From positions 1-64,000 of the forward strand of contig JAAAJB010000046.1 in the NCBI GenBank assembly GCA_016098155.1: a stretch of 64,000 nucleotides of DNA. The letters are read 5' to 3'. Positions 37,501 to 48,066 of this stretch are shown here, piece by piece. The notes below the pieces were generated by a model. The model made no database searches, was not told the DNA's origin, and saw only the letters and a list, made by a program, of their open reading frames with translations. How positions within the stretch are numbered: position 1 is the first letter of the stretch; the number at the start of each line of letters is the position of its first letter. Source of the DNA: Actinomortierella ambigua. Taxonomy: Eukaryota > Mortierellomycota > Mortierellomycetes > Mortierellales > Mortierellaceae. The translations under genes were made by a program, and so were the position numbers.

Positions 37501-40367
37501 ATGGCTATTGCCCATGGCCAAAAAAATAATTTGGCAGCTGCGAATGCCAAGCGAGGATCCGTGTCGGCAGCCGATACAGGAGGAGTAGGGGCTGGGAGTC
37601 ACTCCTCGCCCGGTCTGGGCATAAATCGTAGCAACGGCGGCGCTGGCATCGTCAAGTCTCATCATGGTAAGCTTTGTGTGCGTGCGTGTGTGTGTGTTGT
37701 GTGTGTTTTGACTTTCTCAGCCAAGGACCCTGAACATGTGGTAGCAAAATCTGAGCACCCCACGGAGAATTATTGCCCACATGTTAATTAACACCTTCCG
37801 CTTGTCCCAATGTCCACTCTTGTTCTCATCATGGACATTTTTTTAATAGCTCCTCGGCCAGGCGTCTCTGGTCGCCCTCGGCCTCACATTGTGCCGGAGC
37901 CAATCGTAGGAGCCTTCCCAGTGGGTCAGACGAAGACTCTGGATACTCTTGAGCATCAAGCCACTAACGGGACGTCAGCATCATCATCATCATCGTTGGC
38001 GCCTGTCTACAGTGACTCGACAGAGATGGCACAATCTATGGCACCATCTTCACCAGCACCACCACCAGCGCAGATGCCACAACAGGGGATGGAGGTGGTG
38101 GGAACAGCCCCGCATCATCAGCAATCACCAGCGACAACCAACACCAACACCACCACAGCAACATCAACGTCAACAACAACAACGTCAACAACACCGTCAG
38201 CGCTCAGCAACGCACTGTACCGGTTCAGTTTTTCATGGCCCCTGAATCACCAGGGCGCGGTGCGGGCGGAAGATTGGCAACCGACGTTATTGATGGACGA
38301 GATGTCACCGGGCGCGGGACCGTGTGTGTTGGAGACACAAGAGTTTTTCCATCAGCCGGATCAGACGCAGGTGTTTTATTTGGAGAAGCAGTACACCGTC
38401 AAGGCATCGTTCCCGCGCAGTTTCTTCATGGTTATGGCTCAGCATAGTATCCGGCACTGTTGTGTGTTCCGGTTCCCAAGTGGAGAGAAATGGTGGGGCG
38501 AACTGAGCGGCCTGCGCAAGGTAATGTGTTTATTGTCGTTTGTTGTTTTGGGGATGGAGGAGGGAGGTGATAGGGAGAGGGGGGGACGAGGAGGGAACCG
38601 TTGTGTTTCCATGGATATGCTAAGCACCATTACATGTGTTAATTCTGTGTTTTCTTTTCTTTTTTTTTTTCATTAGAGTACATATATTGAGTTTCGAGCA
38701 GAAGGATCAAACGAACAGTGGGAGTTGCATCTCAAGCCATCAAAGGATCGAAGGTAACAAGATGCAGTTCCTGATAGGCTCTCATGAAGAAAAGAGGGCG
38801 TACCGAGTTGGAGGTTGCGTGTTAACGTCCCTACTCTCTTTTGCACCAATAGCATGATCTTTGGTTACGTGATCAAGCATTCAGACATGGTCTCGTTCAT
38901 CAACAACCAAAAGTACAGTATGCTCAGGGCACGGCGACTTCCTCTTGTGCTGGACCTGGATGACACCCTTGTACGACTTGTGGGTAACGGCGACAAGCGT
39001 TATGTCCCTGAGACTGAAGCAGCCAAAGGTATCGTGTTCACTTCCAAGAGGGTGTACCCGACACGGTTAAGGTGTATGTGTGGATCAACCAGCTGAGATA
39101 TTGACCATGGGCACCATCACTTTACGTCATCTGCCTATCCCTTTTTTTGGTTTGTTTTTTGATTTTTAGTTCCGAACCGCGTTAGGAGACTTCGGGATGG
39201 ACGCCAAGTGGTCCTGACGGAATATGTGGAAGAATTCCTGGAATGGGCGAGCCGGCTGTTTGATATTTCGGTGTGCTCCTTGGGAGAGCAGTCGTATGTT
39301 GACTTTGTCGCTGAGGTCTTGGACCCGCTACGCAACCGTATTCGAGGTGCGCGTTATTCGGCTCGCCAGGAATACGACTTTCTCAACGCCTCTCCACCGC
39401 CACCAGCGACATCTGCAGCAACAGGAGCCTTACCGAGCAGCGGTAACGCTGGTGTGCAGGATGCAATGTTGGCGGCCATGAGCAGTACCATCGGCACCAA
39501 CAGCAGCAGCAGCAGTAACAACGCGATCAGCAATAATACCAGTGCCAATACAGCCAATGCGACCGCGAATGGAGTGCCCAGCAGCAGTAGCAATAACAAC
39601 AACAATGGCAACGTCAATGTGTCATCGATGACGACGGCTCAAATCACCAACGCAATGATCACCTCGAATCTGCCACCGACGCCACCGAAGGACCTGTTAT
39701 CGCTCTACGCGTATTGTGCGGTGACGAGCCCTTCACCGGATGGACTACCGGAGATTGGCACGGGCTTTAGTCTTCCCTTGATTCTGGATGACTTGACGCA
39801 GATGTGGCCACTGGAGCAGCATGACAATGTGATTGTCGTCAAGGAGAGCAAGACGGCACCTGTCTGGACTGTGAACCTGTTTCCCACGGTGCAGCATGTC
39901 CTGGGGACGGTCCATCAAGAGTTCTTCCGTGCGTACGATGCATGGGAGAGCGCTCGTCAGGCGGCCCTCCAGTCAATGATGATGCCGGCTAGTTCATCTT
40001 TAGCAGCAGCAAGTATGACGACAATCCCGACTACAGGGGGAGGTGGAGGAGGATCAGCTTCAGCAACAACAACACCCAACTCTATGGAGTTCAGCAACCA
40101 TCACAACATCAACAGCAATACAGAGGCAACAACAACAACAACAGCAGCAGCAGCAACGACAACAACGACGGAGATGGTGCTGGATCGACGGATACAGACG
40201 GCGGCCAAGACACAGTTCCTGAGCATGCCGGTGCCCTCGGCGATCGGATGTTACAAAGACTATTTGCGAGGGGTGTTGCGTGAGCAGATTAGCAACCAGC
40301 CGTCGAACCAGCCTCCGCCACATCTGATCGCGACGGTGCAGCAGCAGCATCAACAACACCAGCAGAT

Positions 40368-40416
<49 letters not shown>

Positions 40417-40590
40417 GCGCAGGCGCAGGCGCAGGCTCAGGCTCAAGCTCAAGCTCAAGCTCAGGCACAAGCGCAGGCCCAGATGCAGGCCCAGATACAG
40501 TTACAGCAGCAGCAACAGCAGCAGCAGCAGCAGCAAGGGCCAACGCCATCGCCAACACCGCCACCACAACCTCCACATGCACCTCAATAA
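37501..40590 (+). CDS. FCP1/CPL-type HAD phosphatase with polyQ/AQ tail
   Basis: Five coding exons (37501-37666, 37850-38520, 38677-38753, 38853-39028, 39170-40590) join in phase to 836 residues. The HAD catalytic motif L-D-L-D-D-T-L-V, with the DxDxT nucleophile, is near residue 340. It is followed by L-T-E-Y-V-E-E-F-L-E-W-A, C-S-L-G-E-Q-S-Y and the late acidic motif L-I-L-D-D ... M-W-P ... H-D-N-V-I-V-V, as in FCP1 (VDDR..VW..N). These mark a phosphatase of the RNA polymerase II C-terminal-domain class. I saw no BRCT domain, so it is nearer CPL-like or an FCP1 paralogue than classical Fcp1. The N-terminal third is Ser/Thr/Pro-rich. Between the two HAD halves are Asn/Ser-rich insertions; the C-terminus has 17 or so Gln, then Ala-Gln dipeptides, then Gln again. 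Confidence 0.82.
40369..40535 (+). repeat. polyQ and (AQ)n codon repeats at the phosphatase C-terminus
   Basis: CAG-rich runs flank about twelve GCN-CAG/CAA units (about 40414-40481) that encode alternating Ala-Gln. Third positions of the Ala codons vary, showing the dipeptide repeat has diverged at DNA level but not in protein. Confidence 0.85.
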
Positions 40591-41000
40591 GCTTCCTTTG
40601 CCTGCCCTCCCTTGGTTGACTCATAAAAAAAATAACCAATTTTTTTTTTTTTGTACCCCACGCATGTCTGAATTTTCTTTGTAAACTCTGGAGTGAATAT
40701 CGTGTATATTTTGGCTATGAGGGTATGTTTGATCGCGATGGATGTGGAGGAGAAGAAGGTTGTCGTCAAGACTTTACAAATCACCAGTCTATCAAAGCAA
40801 GCTTGAACTTACCGAAAAAAGTAGCAGTCCTATCACGAGATTTTTGCTCTGGAACTCAAGAGAGAGAGGCTACCCAAATGTGGCCTTGGTTCCATTCCTC
40901 TCTCCTCACAGAAGATTCCACACCATTTTTTTTTCTTCCTTCCTTCACATCCCCTCCTTCTCCCCCTTTGTTGTTCTCCACTTTCTGAACAGCAATAACA
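40591..41000. other. intergenic, promoter of the J-protein gene
   Basis: No gene seen. From about 40920 the DNA turns CT-rich and purine-poor up to AACAGCAATAACA-ATG, the leader type seen elsewhere in the window. Confidence 0.45.
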
Positions 41001-41950
41001 ATGACCGACTCTGACGAAGAAATTCCTAATTACTACGAGGTGTTATGTGTAGAGGCCTCGGCGACCAAGGACGACATCCGGAAGGCGTACCGCCGCCAGG
41101 CGCTCCTTTTCCACCCCGACAAGATGAAGCCTCACATGCAGGACGAGGCTTCAAAACACTTTCAGGTCATTAACGAAGCCTACGCCGTGCTGTCCGATGG
41201 TAATTTTCTTCTCTTTCTTGTTGTTGTGTTTGTTCATTCATTCATTCATTCTCCTCTCTTTCTCTCCACTCTTGGCAACAATGGAGGGGGGGAAGGTGTA
41301 CCTGTCTCTGCTGAGTCCGACTTTTTTTTTTTTTTTTTTTTACGTTTGTGTGGTCTGAGCACACTTTTTCCTGTAGGAAATGAGGGGCGAAATTTCTAGA
41401 ACTGTGGAGAGGAGTCGTTAGTCACCTATTGTTCTGGGAGGCTGTGGGGGGGAGAGGGGTTATCCACAGAAACCAGCTGCTTGCCCCCCCCCACCCCCTC
41501 TCTGTCCAGAAGGGGGCGAACTAGATTGTTAACCCGTTTTATCTCTCTCTCGTCTGGTGTGTGTGGTGTACACTTTTTTTTTCTTTTCCTTCCTTCGTAT
41601 TAGATACCAAGCGTGAGCTCTACGATCGCTACGGCGTAGAAGGCGTGCGCAAGGGCGGCAACCCCAACCCAGAGCCAGAGCCAAACGACCTTTTCAACCA
41701 CGCCTTCTTCCAGAACGGCTTTGCACCTCCACGGTCGCGGTCTAATCACCAACACTATCATCACCATCCTCATCCCAGCGACCCGAACGATCATTATCAG
41801 CAGCATCACCATTATCACCATCACCATCATCATCAGCGACCCCATGATCCGTTTAGTATGCCTCCGTTTTTTGACTCGCCGTTTGGACACCCTCTCCACA
41901 CTGGCACCAATACCAGAACCAGCACTAGTAGCAGCAGTAGTAGTAGCAGC

Positions 41951-41981
<31 letters not shown>

Positions 41982-43009
41982 GCAGGAGGAGTAACGGTCG
42001 AAGCAGCCAGCGAGGCGGGTTCTCGGACCATCACGATCGACATATGCGAGCGTTCCACGACATGATGGGCATGAGCATGGGCATGGGCATGGGTATGGGC
42101 ATGGGTATGGATATGGGGATGGGCATGGGGATGGACCCGGGGTTCGGCAGCAGCTCCATGTTTCAAAGCATGCACAATGCACCGTCGACCTCGGAGCGGC
42201 CCTCCTTGTTTGCTACCTCGCCCTTTGTCCAGCAGTTTGGGCCCGCGTCGACATCGTCGTTTTCCAGTTCGTTTTCTACCGGTTCAGGTAAATAGAAAAA
42301 AGGAACAAGAAAGAGGAAAGAGGAAAGAGGAGGAGGGGGGTATGATATCATCTCATATATTCTGTTTATTGACCTCTTTTTTCGTTCGACCTCTTAAAAA
42401 AAAATAGGCCCAGGTGTACGATCACATACAACGCGGACAACAGTGGTGAATGGCCAACAAACAACAGTGACGGAGGAGGTGGACAACCAAGGAGTCAAGA
42501 CAACAACCGTCGACGCTCCCGATGGCAGTCGGACTATCTACACCGATGACGGCGTCCGGGGCACGCAGCGCGTCCTGGTACAAGGAACCAGTCGGCCAGC
42601 GGCCACCACCCGGTCGTCGCTGCCGCCTGGTACGACGGCTCAGCGACCCATCTTTATCGAGGAGGAGGATCATGATCATCCTCACCACCGTGGAGCATTC
42701 CAACAACAACAGCAACAACAACAGCCATTTCAGCAACAACAACAGCCATTTCAGCAACAACAATTTCAGCAGCAACAGTCGTTCGAGGTGAATGGAAGTG
42801 GAGGGCCAGAATCGGATTTTATAGATATGAACGGCTATGATGCCTCGAACCCGATCGTACTCGATGATCCAGCCCATGCACCGGCACCAGCATCAGCATC
42901 AGCATCAGCACCACCGCCATTATCATCTTCAAGGCGAGGCGAGGCCACCCCACTCCACCATGCTCAGTATGGACAGGGCCAGACGCTTCGAGGCTCGTCC
43001 AAGAAATAA
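41001..43009 (+). CDS. class B J-domain co-chaperone, DNAJB6-like
   Basis: Three exons (41001-41199, 41604-42287, 42408-43009) join in phase to 494 residues. The J domain is at residues 10-80: Y-Y-E-V-L, helix II with the H-P-D triad in L-L-F-H-P-D-K, and [11 protein letters not shown] across the first splice. A His/Asn/Ser-rich and then Met-Gly repeat region (G-M-G-M units, about residues 218-245) replaces a typical G/F region. Next is a Ser/Phe block [10 protein letters not shown], then [13 protein letters not shown], which resembles the DNAJB6/B2 domain that follows their Ser-rich segment. Family role: stimulates Hsp70 and holds aggregation-prone, including polyQ, proteins. Gln-rich and Ala/Ser/Pro-rich sequence forms the C-terminus. 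Confidence 0.85.
42062..42135 (+). repeat. Met-Gly hexanucleotide repeat in the J protein
   Basis: ATGGGC/ATGGGT/ATGGGG units encode about ten Met-Gly pairs with Ser and Asp interruptions. Neutral, flexible and methionine-rich; not seen elsewhere in the window. Confidence 0.85.
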
Positions 43010-43155
43010 AAAAAAAAAAAAAAATTAAAAAAAGGGAATAATAAAAAATTCTTTTTATATAATCTGTTCATGTTCCATACCCATCCTCCAACTTTAGAAA
43101 AAAGAAAAAAAGAAAACATAAAAACAGCATTAAAAAAAATAGAATCCTCTTTCTT

Positions 43156-43383
43156 TCATTTTTTGCTCTTGGCTCGTGAGGCTCGAGAACCTTTGGTTTT
43201 TGCGGAAGAAGCTGACGAACTTTGGGAAGCGGCAGACGAAGGTTGTGGCAGGATCGAAAAGCTAAATTTTTTTTGCGGGGAAGAGGGGGTCGCGTAAAAG
43301 GGAAAGATGATTAAAGTTTTGTCATAGAGGTGAGATGAAAGCTGACTATGAACAGAGAATGATGGAATTACTTCCGCAAACAG

Positions 43384-43444
<61 letters not shown>

Positions 43445-46400
43445 TTACGTTGTGAAATCAGCCGGCAAGTCCACTCGTTGTCGAAGAATGGTCATGAGGA
43501 CAAATTCCTTGGTCACGACATGGTAGCCTCTGTTGAAAAATTTGAGGCATTCTTTATACTCGGAGCACGATTTGTCGTCCATTCCAAGAATCACGGTCGT
43601 CTCCTTATCGTCCTCGAAGGTTGGCTTTGTCTTTGGAAACTAAAACACCGATTTAGAGAAGGGGGACAATCAGTTCAGTCGTTAGTTTGTTAAAAACAGA
43701 AAAGAAGAGAGAAAGACAGAGAGCGTAGGAGAAAAAAAAAGTATATAATAGTTACCAGGCCACCCTCGTAGGTAATCAAGGCAGAGTAGTCATCAGAGAA
43801 TTTAGAGTGGTTTTTAGCCGGTAGAAGGAGCTTGAACGTCAAACCAGTGAAAAACCCGACACGGTGGGTATCACAAGCTCGTTCGCGGGCCACACGCACC
43901 GATTCATGCATCCGAAAGCCATACTTTTCCTCCAGTGCGGGATCTGTTGCATAGTGTTGGACCATTGCTATATATACAAATTCGGGAAGGAGGCGGAGAG
44001 TTAGTAGATGGGAATGGGAAATAAGAAAACATTATGCTATTTCACCATGATGACAAAAAAAAATTAAAGACTTACGTTCCGAGAGGGCCTTCGCTGCCTT
44101 ACAATCTGTGAGCCACTTAGTCAGCAGAACAGGGATGCCATACAAGACCGCATGGTAGAGCTTTTTCACGTTTCCAAAGTCATTCATCAAGACGACCTGC
44201 GCTTGTTCCAGGGTGTTCACTTGTACGCCGCGCAAGTTGACCAACTTATTGATGGCTGATTGATCGAATCTCACAGCGCCCGATAACAGCACCTTGGGCC
44301 TGCTCCAATCCGTCTTCTCCAACACTGTTGAAGGGTGACGCTGCATCCTCACTGGATTCGCCGTGCCTCCCGGAGACGATGGCGTCGATTGCGACAATAG
44401 CGATAGGGCGGAGGAATCACGTTCAAGTGAGATTTGCGACCGTGTCCGCCGATAGCTTGTTGTTTGCTGTTGTGAGGTGTTCACCCACATCGATACCGCC
44501 CGCTGGAGTACTCGCTGGCTAGATGAAGGCGTGCCTCTCATCTGCGGATCCTGTTGCTCCTGTGGCTCCTCTTGCTCGTGTTGCTCCTGTTGCTTTCCTG
44601 AAAGGGACTTTGCAGACGAGCTTCGACTGACTGCCCGCCTCCGTGACTTTGTCGCCCTGCCACTGTCTGGACTACCCTCAGATTCAGACTCGGACTCGTG
44701 TGCTCGCTTGGGTGAGCAGCCTTGTCTTCCCTTGCGCGGTTTGCCTCGATCCTTGGCCATGTCCATGTCTACCATTTCGTCATCGTCATCGTCATCATCA
44801 TCGTGCTCGCTGGCTGGCTGTGGCCGTGCCCCTTTGGAGCTGCCTCTGCTGCTGCTTCCAGACGTTGACAACGATGAAAGCCCGTGAAGCCGATGGCTGA
44901 CAACAAACGTAGTCGACTTTTCGAGCTGCATCGTCAGACTCTGGCTAACTGACGCCAATGTCGAGCCAATACTCGGATCCTGTTCTATCGCTATCATCTC
45001 TTCCTCCTCCTCCCCCTCCTCCCCTTGCTGCCGCTGCCGCTGTTGTTGTTGTTGAAGTTCCACCTGGCTGGCAGTCAGGGGTGAGCTAAAACCCAACTCC
45101 TTTAGGAGCTTCTCGTCATGGTTGTCGACAGATTTTCTATCCAAAGGCAAGCGCGCCGAAGACGATGAGGAGGAGGCAGAGGAAGGGGTCTTGGACTGGG
45201 ACCCACCCACTTCGGGGCTCTCTCCCGAGTCGGTCTCTGGGAGTGACAGATCACCCTCAAACTCGTCCAAACTCCCTCCCTCCATCACCACGGTTTGCTG
45301 CGAAAGCGATGACGGCAATGACGACGAGGCCAAGACAGTGGTAGTCTCCAGGGGCCTATTCTCCTCCTTCTCCTCCTCCTGAGTTGACTTGACAATACCC
45401 GTCTCCACTTCCGGACTCTTGTCCAACGACAATGGCGCCGACGACGGAATGGCTTCTGGTGTCTGAGGAATCACCTCCACCTGACTACTGGTCCCAGCGC
45501 TGAGAGGCTCCGGGTCGTTCGATACATGCACCGGTGTCGAGGGTATCCGTAACATTGGTCGTCGTACGGCCGGTAGCGGTACGCCTTGTGGTGTCAGTGA
45601 CTCTTGCCTTTCGGCACCACTACCACCACCTCCTCGTCGTCCAGCCCCTTGCCCTGCCGCACTACGCTCATCATCACCATCATCATCATCATCATCTTGG
45701 GTTGCCGCCACTTTGCTGTTAGAATCATCTCCTGTTGGATCACCTATCTCTTGCGTCTCCGCGACTCTGTTGTTAGAATCATCTCCCGTTAGCTCCAACT
45801 CTTGTGTCGCGACCGCCACCACCACTTTGCTCCTGGAATTGTCTCCCGTTAGATCTACCTCTCGTGTCGCCACTGCCGCCACTGCCACCACCTTCACATT
45901 TTTGCTGGCATCGTCTGCTGCCGGCAGATCCGCCTCCTGTGTCGCCTGGACAAGCTCCTGTGTCGATTGGATAAGTTCCTGCGTCGATTGGACAAGCTCT
46001 TGCTCTTGTGAAGCCTTGAAGATGTCCTGGGTGATCTTGATCAGCCCGGGCGACACCTGCACGGGTTGGACATCCAGGGAAGAGGATGACGGTTGTAGTG
46101 GTGGTGTTGCATCTAGTTCGGGTGTGGCCCCCAGAGGCTGCGTGGCCTCGTGTTCGTTCGGCGGCGCCTGGCTATCACTGGTATTACTACTGCCACTGCT
46201 ACCGTCACTGCTGTTGGCAAACGGGTCCAGGACCAGGGTCTGCGTTGGCCCATCATAGGGGGAGCTGGGTTCGCTGGAGATGGTCGTCTCGGCAGGGAAG
46301 GGCTGTGTAGGCTCCTGTGAATCGTCCACAGAGGAGAAAGAAGGAGGAAGAGGGGTAGGAGTGCGAGGACGTGCACCCTGAGGTCGATTGTAAGGAGGCG

Positions 46401-47758
46401 AGTTGATACGCGAGTTTTTTGAGGGCCCTGACCGGGAGGAAAGCGATAGTCGTATTGGTTGTGGTGGTGTGGTTGTTGCTGTTGTGACTTCTCGTGAGTG
46501 TGATGCTCGTGGTGGTGTTGAATCGAGCGGGGATGTTGGTGCCAGTTCTGGAGTGGATGTGGGTGCTTGAGCTGGTGCTGGGACCGATGCTGATGCGGAC
46601 GACGATGCTACTGGGCCTGCCGGTGGTTGTGGAGCCACTTGAGGGCTGGTCAAGTCTGGCGGCAGCACATTTCCAAAGTCTCCAGAAGGTACGGTGCAGG
46701 GCGGCGAGTCTTCACGGCTAGTGTTGGATAAGAGGGAGAGGTTGGCTGAACGGAATCGGTGGTCGTTCCCGTCAATAGACTGAGTGGCTTCGGGATTGGG
46801 AAGAGTCATCTGGTAGCTTTCATCTCGCTGCCCACCACCATCGTGTTGGGTGCCAGGAACGACCTGTGAGGGTTCAAGGATCTGCCCAGTCGGCGAAATA
46901 AACTTCACTGTACAGCAGAGCACTCCGCCGGCCAGATATAGTTTCTATCATAAAACACATAGAAAAGGCCAGGTCAGGAGCTAGCTACTCATGTGGTTGT
47001 CTTTCCCGGCGGGATGCTGTTTGGAGCTCCTTCTACTTCAAAGGCCCGTCACTGGGACCCACGTACCACTCCTGGGTAAAGATGGTACCATTTACCGAGT
47101 CTCATAGTGAATCCTCCTATCTTGCACTTTGACTTTAGTGGTGAAATTGACAATTACAATAAACAATATGGTTAGTAGTGTCAATCGATGACAGACGGTA
47201 TCTGACGAACAATACCCTTTCAAACAAAGCGTGACGATGACCCCCCTCCCTGCTCTCTCTCAGCCTCCCATGGAAATGATTCAGTTCACCCACATTTGAC
47301 TGTTCGGTCATGACAAAGACAATTGGGCCACCCTCATCCTTTTTTTTGATTTCGTCGTCTTTTTCGATTTCGGTTTCTATTGTGTGTCCGCGACAGCAGA
47401 GACAAATATGCGCAGATAATTAGGAGTTTTGGTTAGGCGCAACACTATATGCATGCAGACTGTACATTAGCACACACCCACACACATACACACACCCACG
47501 CACCCACACGCAAGCATCACATGTACCAATGGTGAGGTGATGGTCCTGAAGAAAGGGCCATGTCAAGGGAGCGTTGACCACACGTGCATCTCTGCCTACG
47601 GTGGTTATGCCCTCGTAAAGGTCAACAGTTTGGGGCTCGCCTGTATTATCGACTCTCCTCGTAAACAGTCTCGCGATAAGCTTGTCACTGCGTAGACTCC
47701 TGGGTGGTGGACCCTGCTGCTGCCTGGGTGAATTCCGCTCAGGTGTGTGGGCAGACAT
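43156..47758 (-). CDS. FHA and tandem-BRCT DNA-damage adaptor, MDC1/Mdb1-like
   Basis: Seven exons resolved by hand: 47758-47527, 47376-47294, 47132-47067, 46944-44076, 43967-43756, 43639-43449, 43261-43156, in phase, 1252 residues. The FHA domain (about 20-145) is split over exons 1-4: T-T-V-G-R-D, D-H-H-L-T-I, G-G-P-I-V-F-V-M, then Y-P-G-V-K-L-Y-L-A-G-G-V-L-C-C-T-V-K-F. A perfect TACTAAC branch site precedes exon 3. The middle is disordered with many TQ motifs, one T-Q-P-F, and repeated T-G-D-D-S units. BRCT-1 (K-V-L-L-S-G-A-V-R-F, ending W-L-T-D-C) is in exon 4 and BRCT-2 (F-K-L-L-L-P to K-E-F-V-L-M-T-I-L) in exons 5-6. Exon 7 adds a Ser-rich basic tail. Family role: binds phospho-H2A at breaks through BRCTs and recruits partners through FHA and phospho-TQ sites. 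The exon 2-3 donors (GTGGGT, GTACGT) are the least sure points. Confidence 0.85.
43387..43442. repeat. perfect (CT)28 microsatellite inside the last intron of the FHA-BRCT gene
   Basis: 56 uninterrupted bases of CT, six bases before the splice donor of exon 6 when read on the gene strand as GA just after GTAAGCAGA. A length change here could affect use of that donor; reading through it gives an immediate TAA stop. Confidence 0.9.
45700..45890 (-). repeat. tandem TQ / T-acidic protein repeat in the FHA-BRCT gene
   Basis: On the minus strand a unit of roughly 20-25 residues recurs about four times: A-T-R-E-V-D-L-T-G-D-N-S, A-T-Q-E-L-E-L-T-G-D-D-S, A-E-T-Q-E-I-G-D-P-T-G-D-D-S and A-A-T-Q-D-D. 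DNA copies share AATCATCTCC-type blocks on the plus strand. A simpler TQEL(I/V)Q(S/A) triplication lies next to it (about 45935-46010). Confidence 0.8.
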
Positions 47759-48066
47759 GGGAGTCAATTGGAGGGGGGAATGAAGGGGGGGGGAACAAAG
47801 TGGGGGTGGGGGGGAATTGTAATTGCGAGAAGAATGTGAAGAATAAAAAAGACACGTCCAATTGCCACCATTTTTTTTAAAGCTCCAAAACGAGTTAAGC
47901 TCTGTATGCTGGAGGGTTCCCTCCATACCCCTCTTCTTCTACCAGAGCCTGTTTGACTACGCTGATGATGCGGTACTAATGTTGTTGTTGTTTTTTATAT
48001 GCGAAAAAAAATCCTTGTAACAATGAAATAAAAGAAGGCTCTACCCTCGCTTGTTCCTCGCTATCC

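Noticed and set aside
47067..47132. Alternative reading of the third FHA exon with a one-base frameshift (reading R-I-H-Y-E then S-V-N-G-T)
   Set aside because: At first this looked like a deletion breaking the FHA S/T-x-N-G-T motif. A phase-0 reading with an extra exon at 47376-47294 and donor GTACGT keeps everything in frame and rebuilds the C-terminal FHA strands, so no frameshift is needed.
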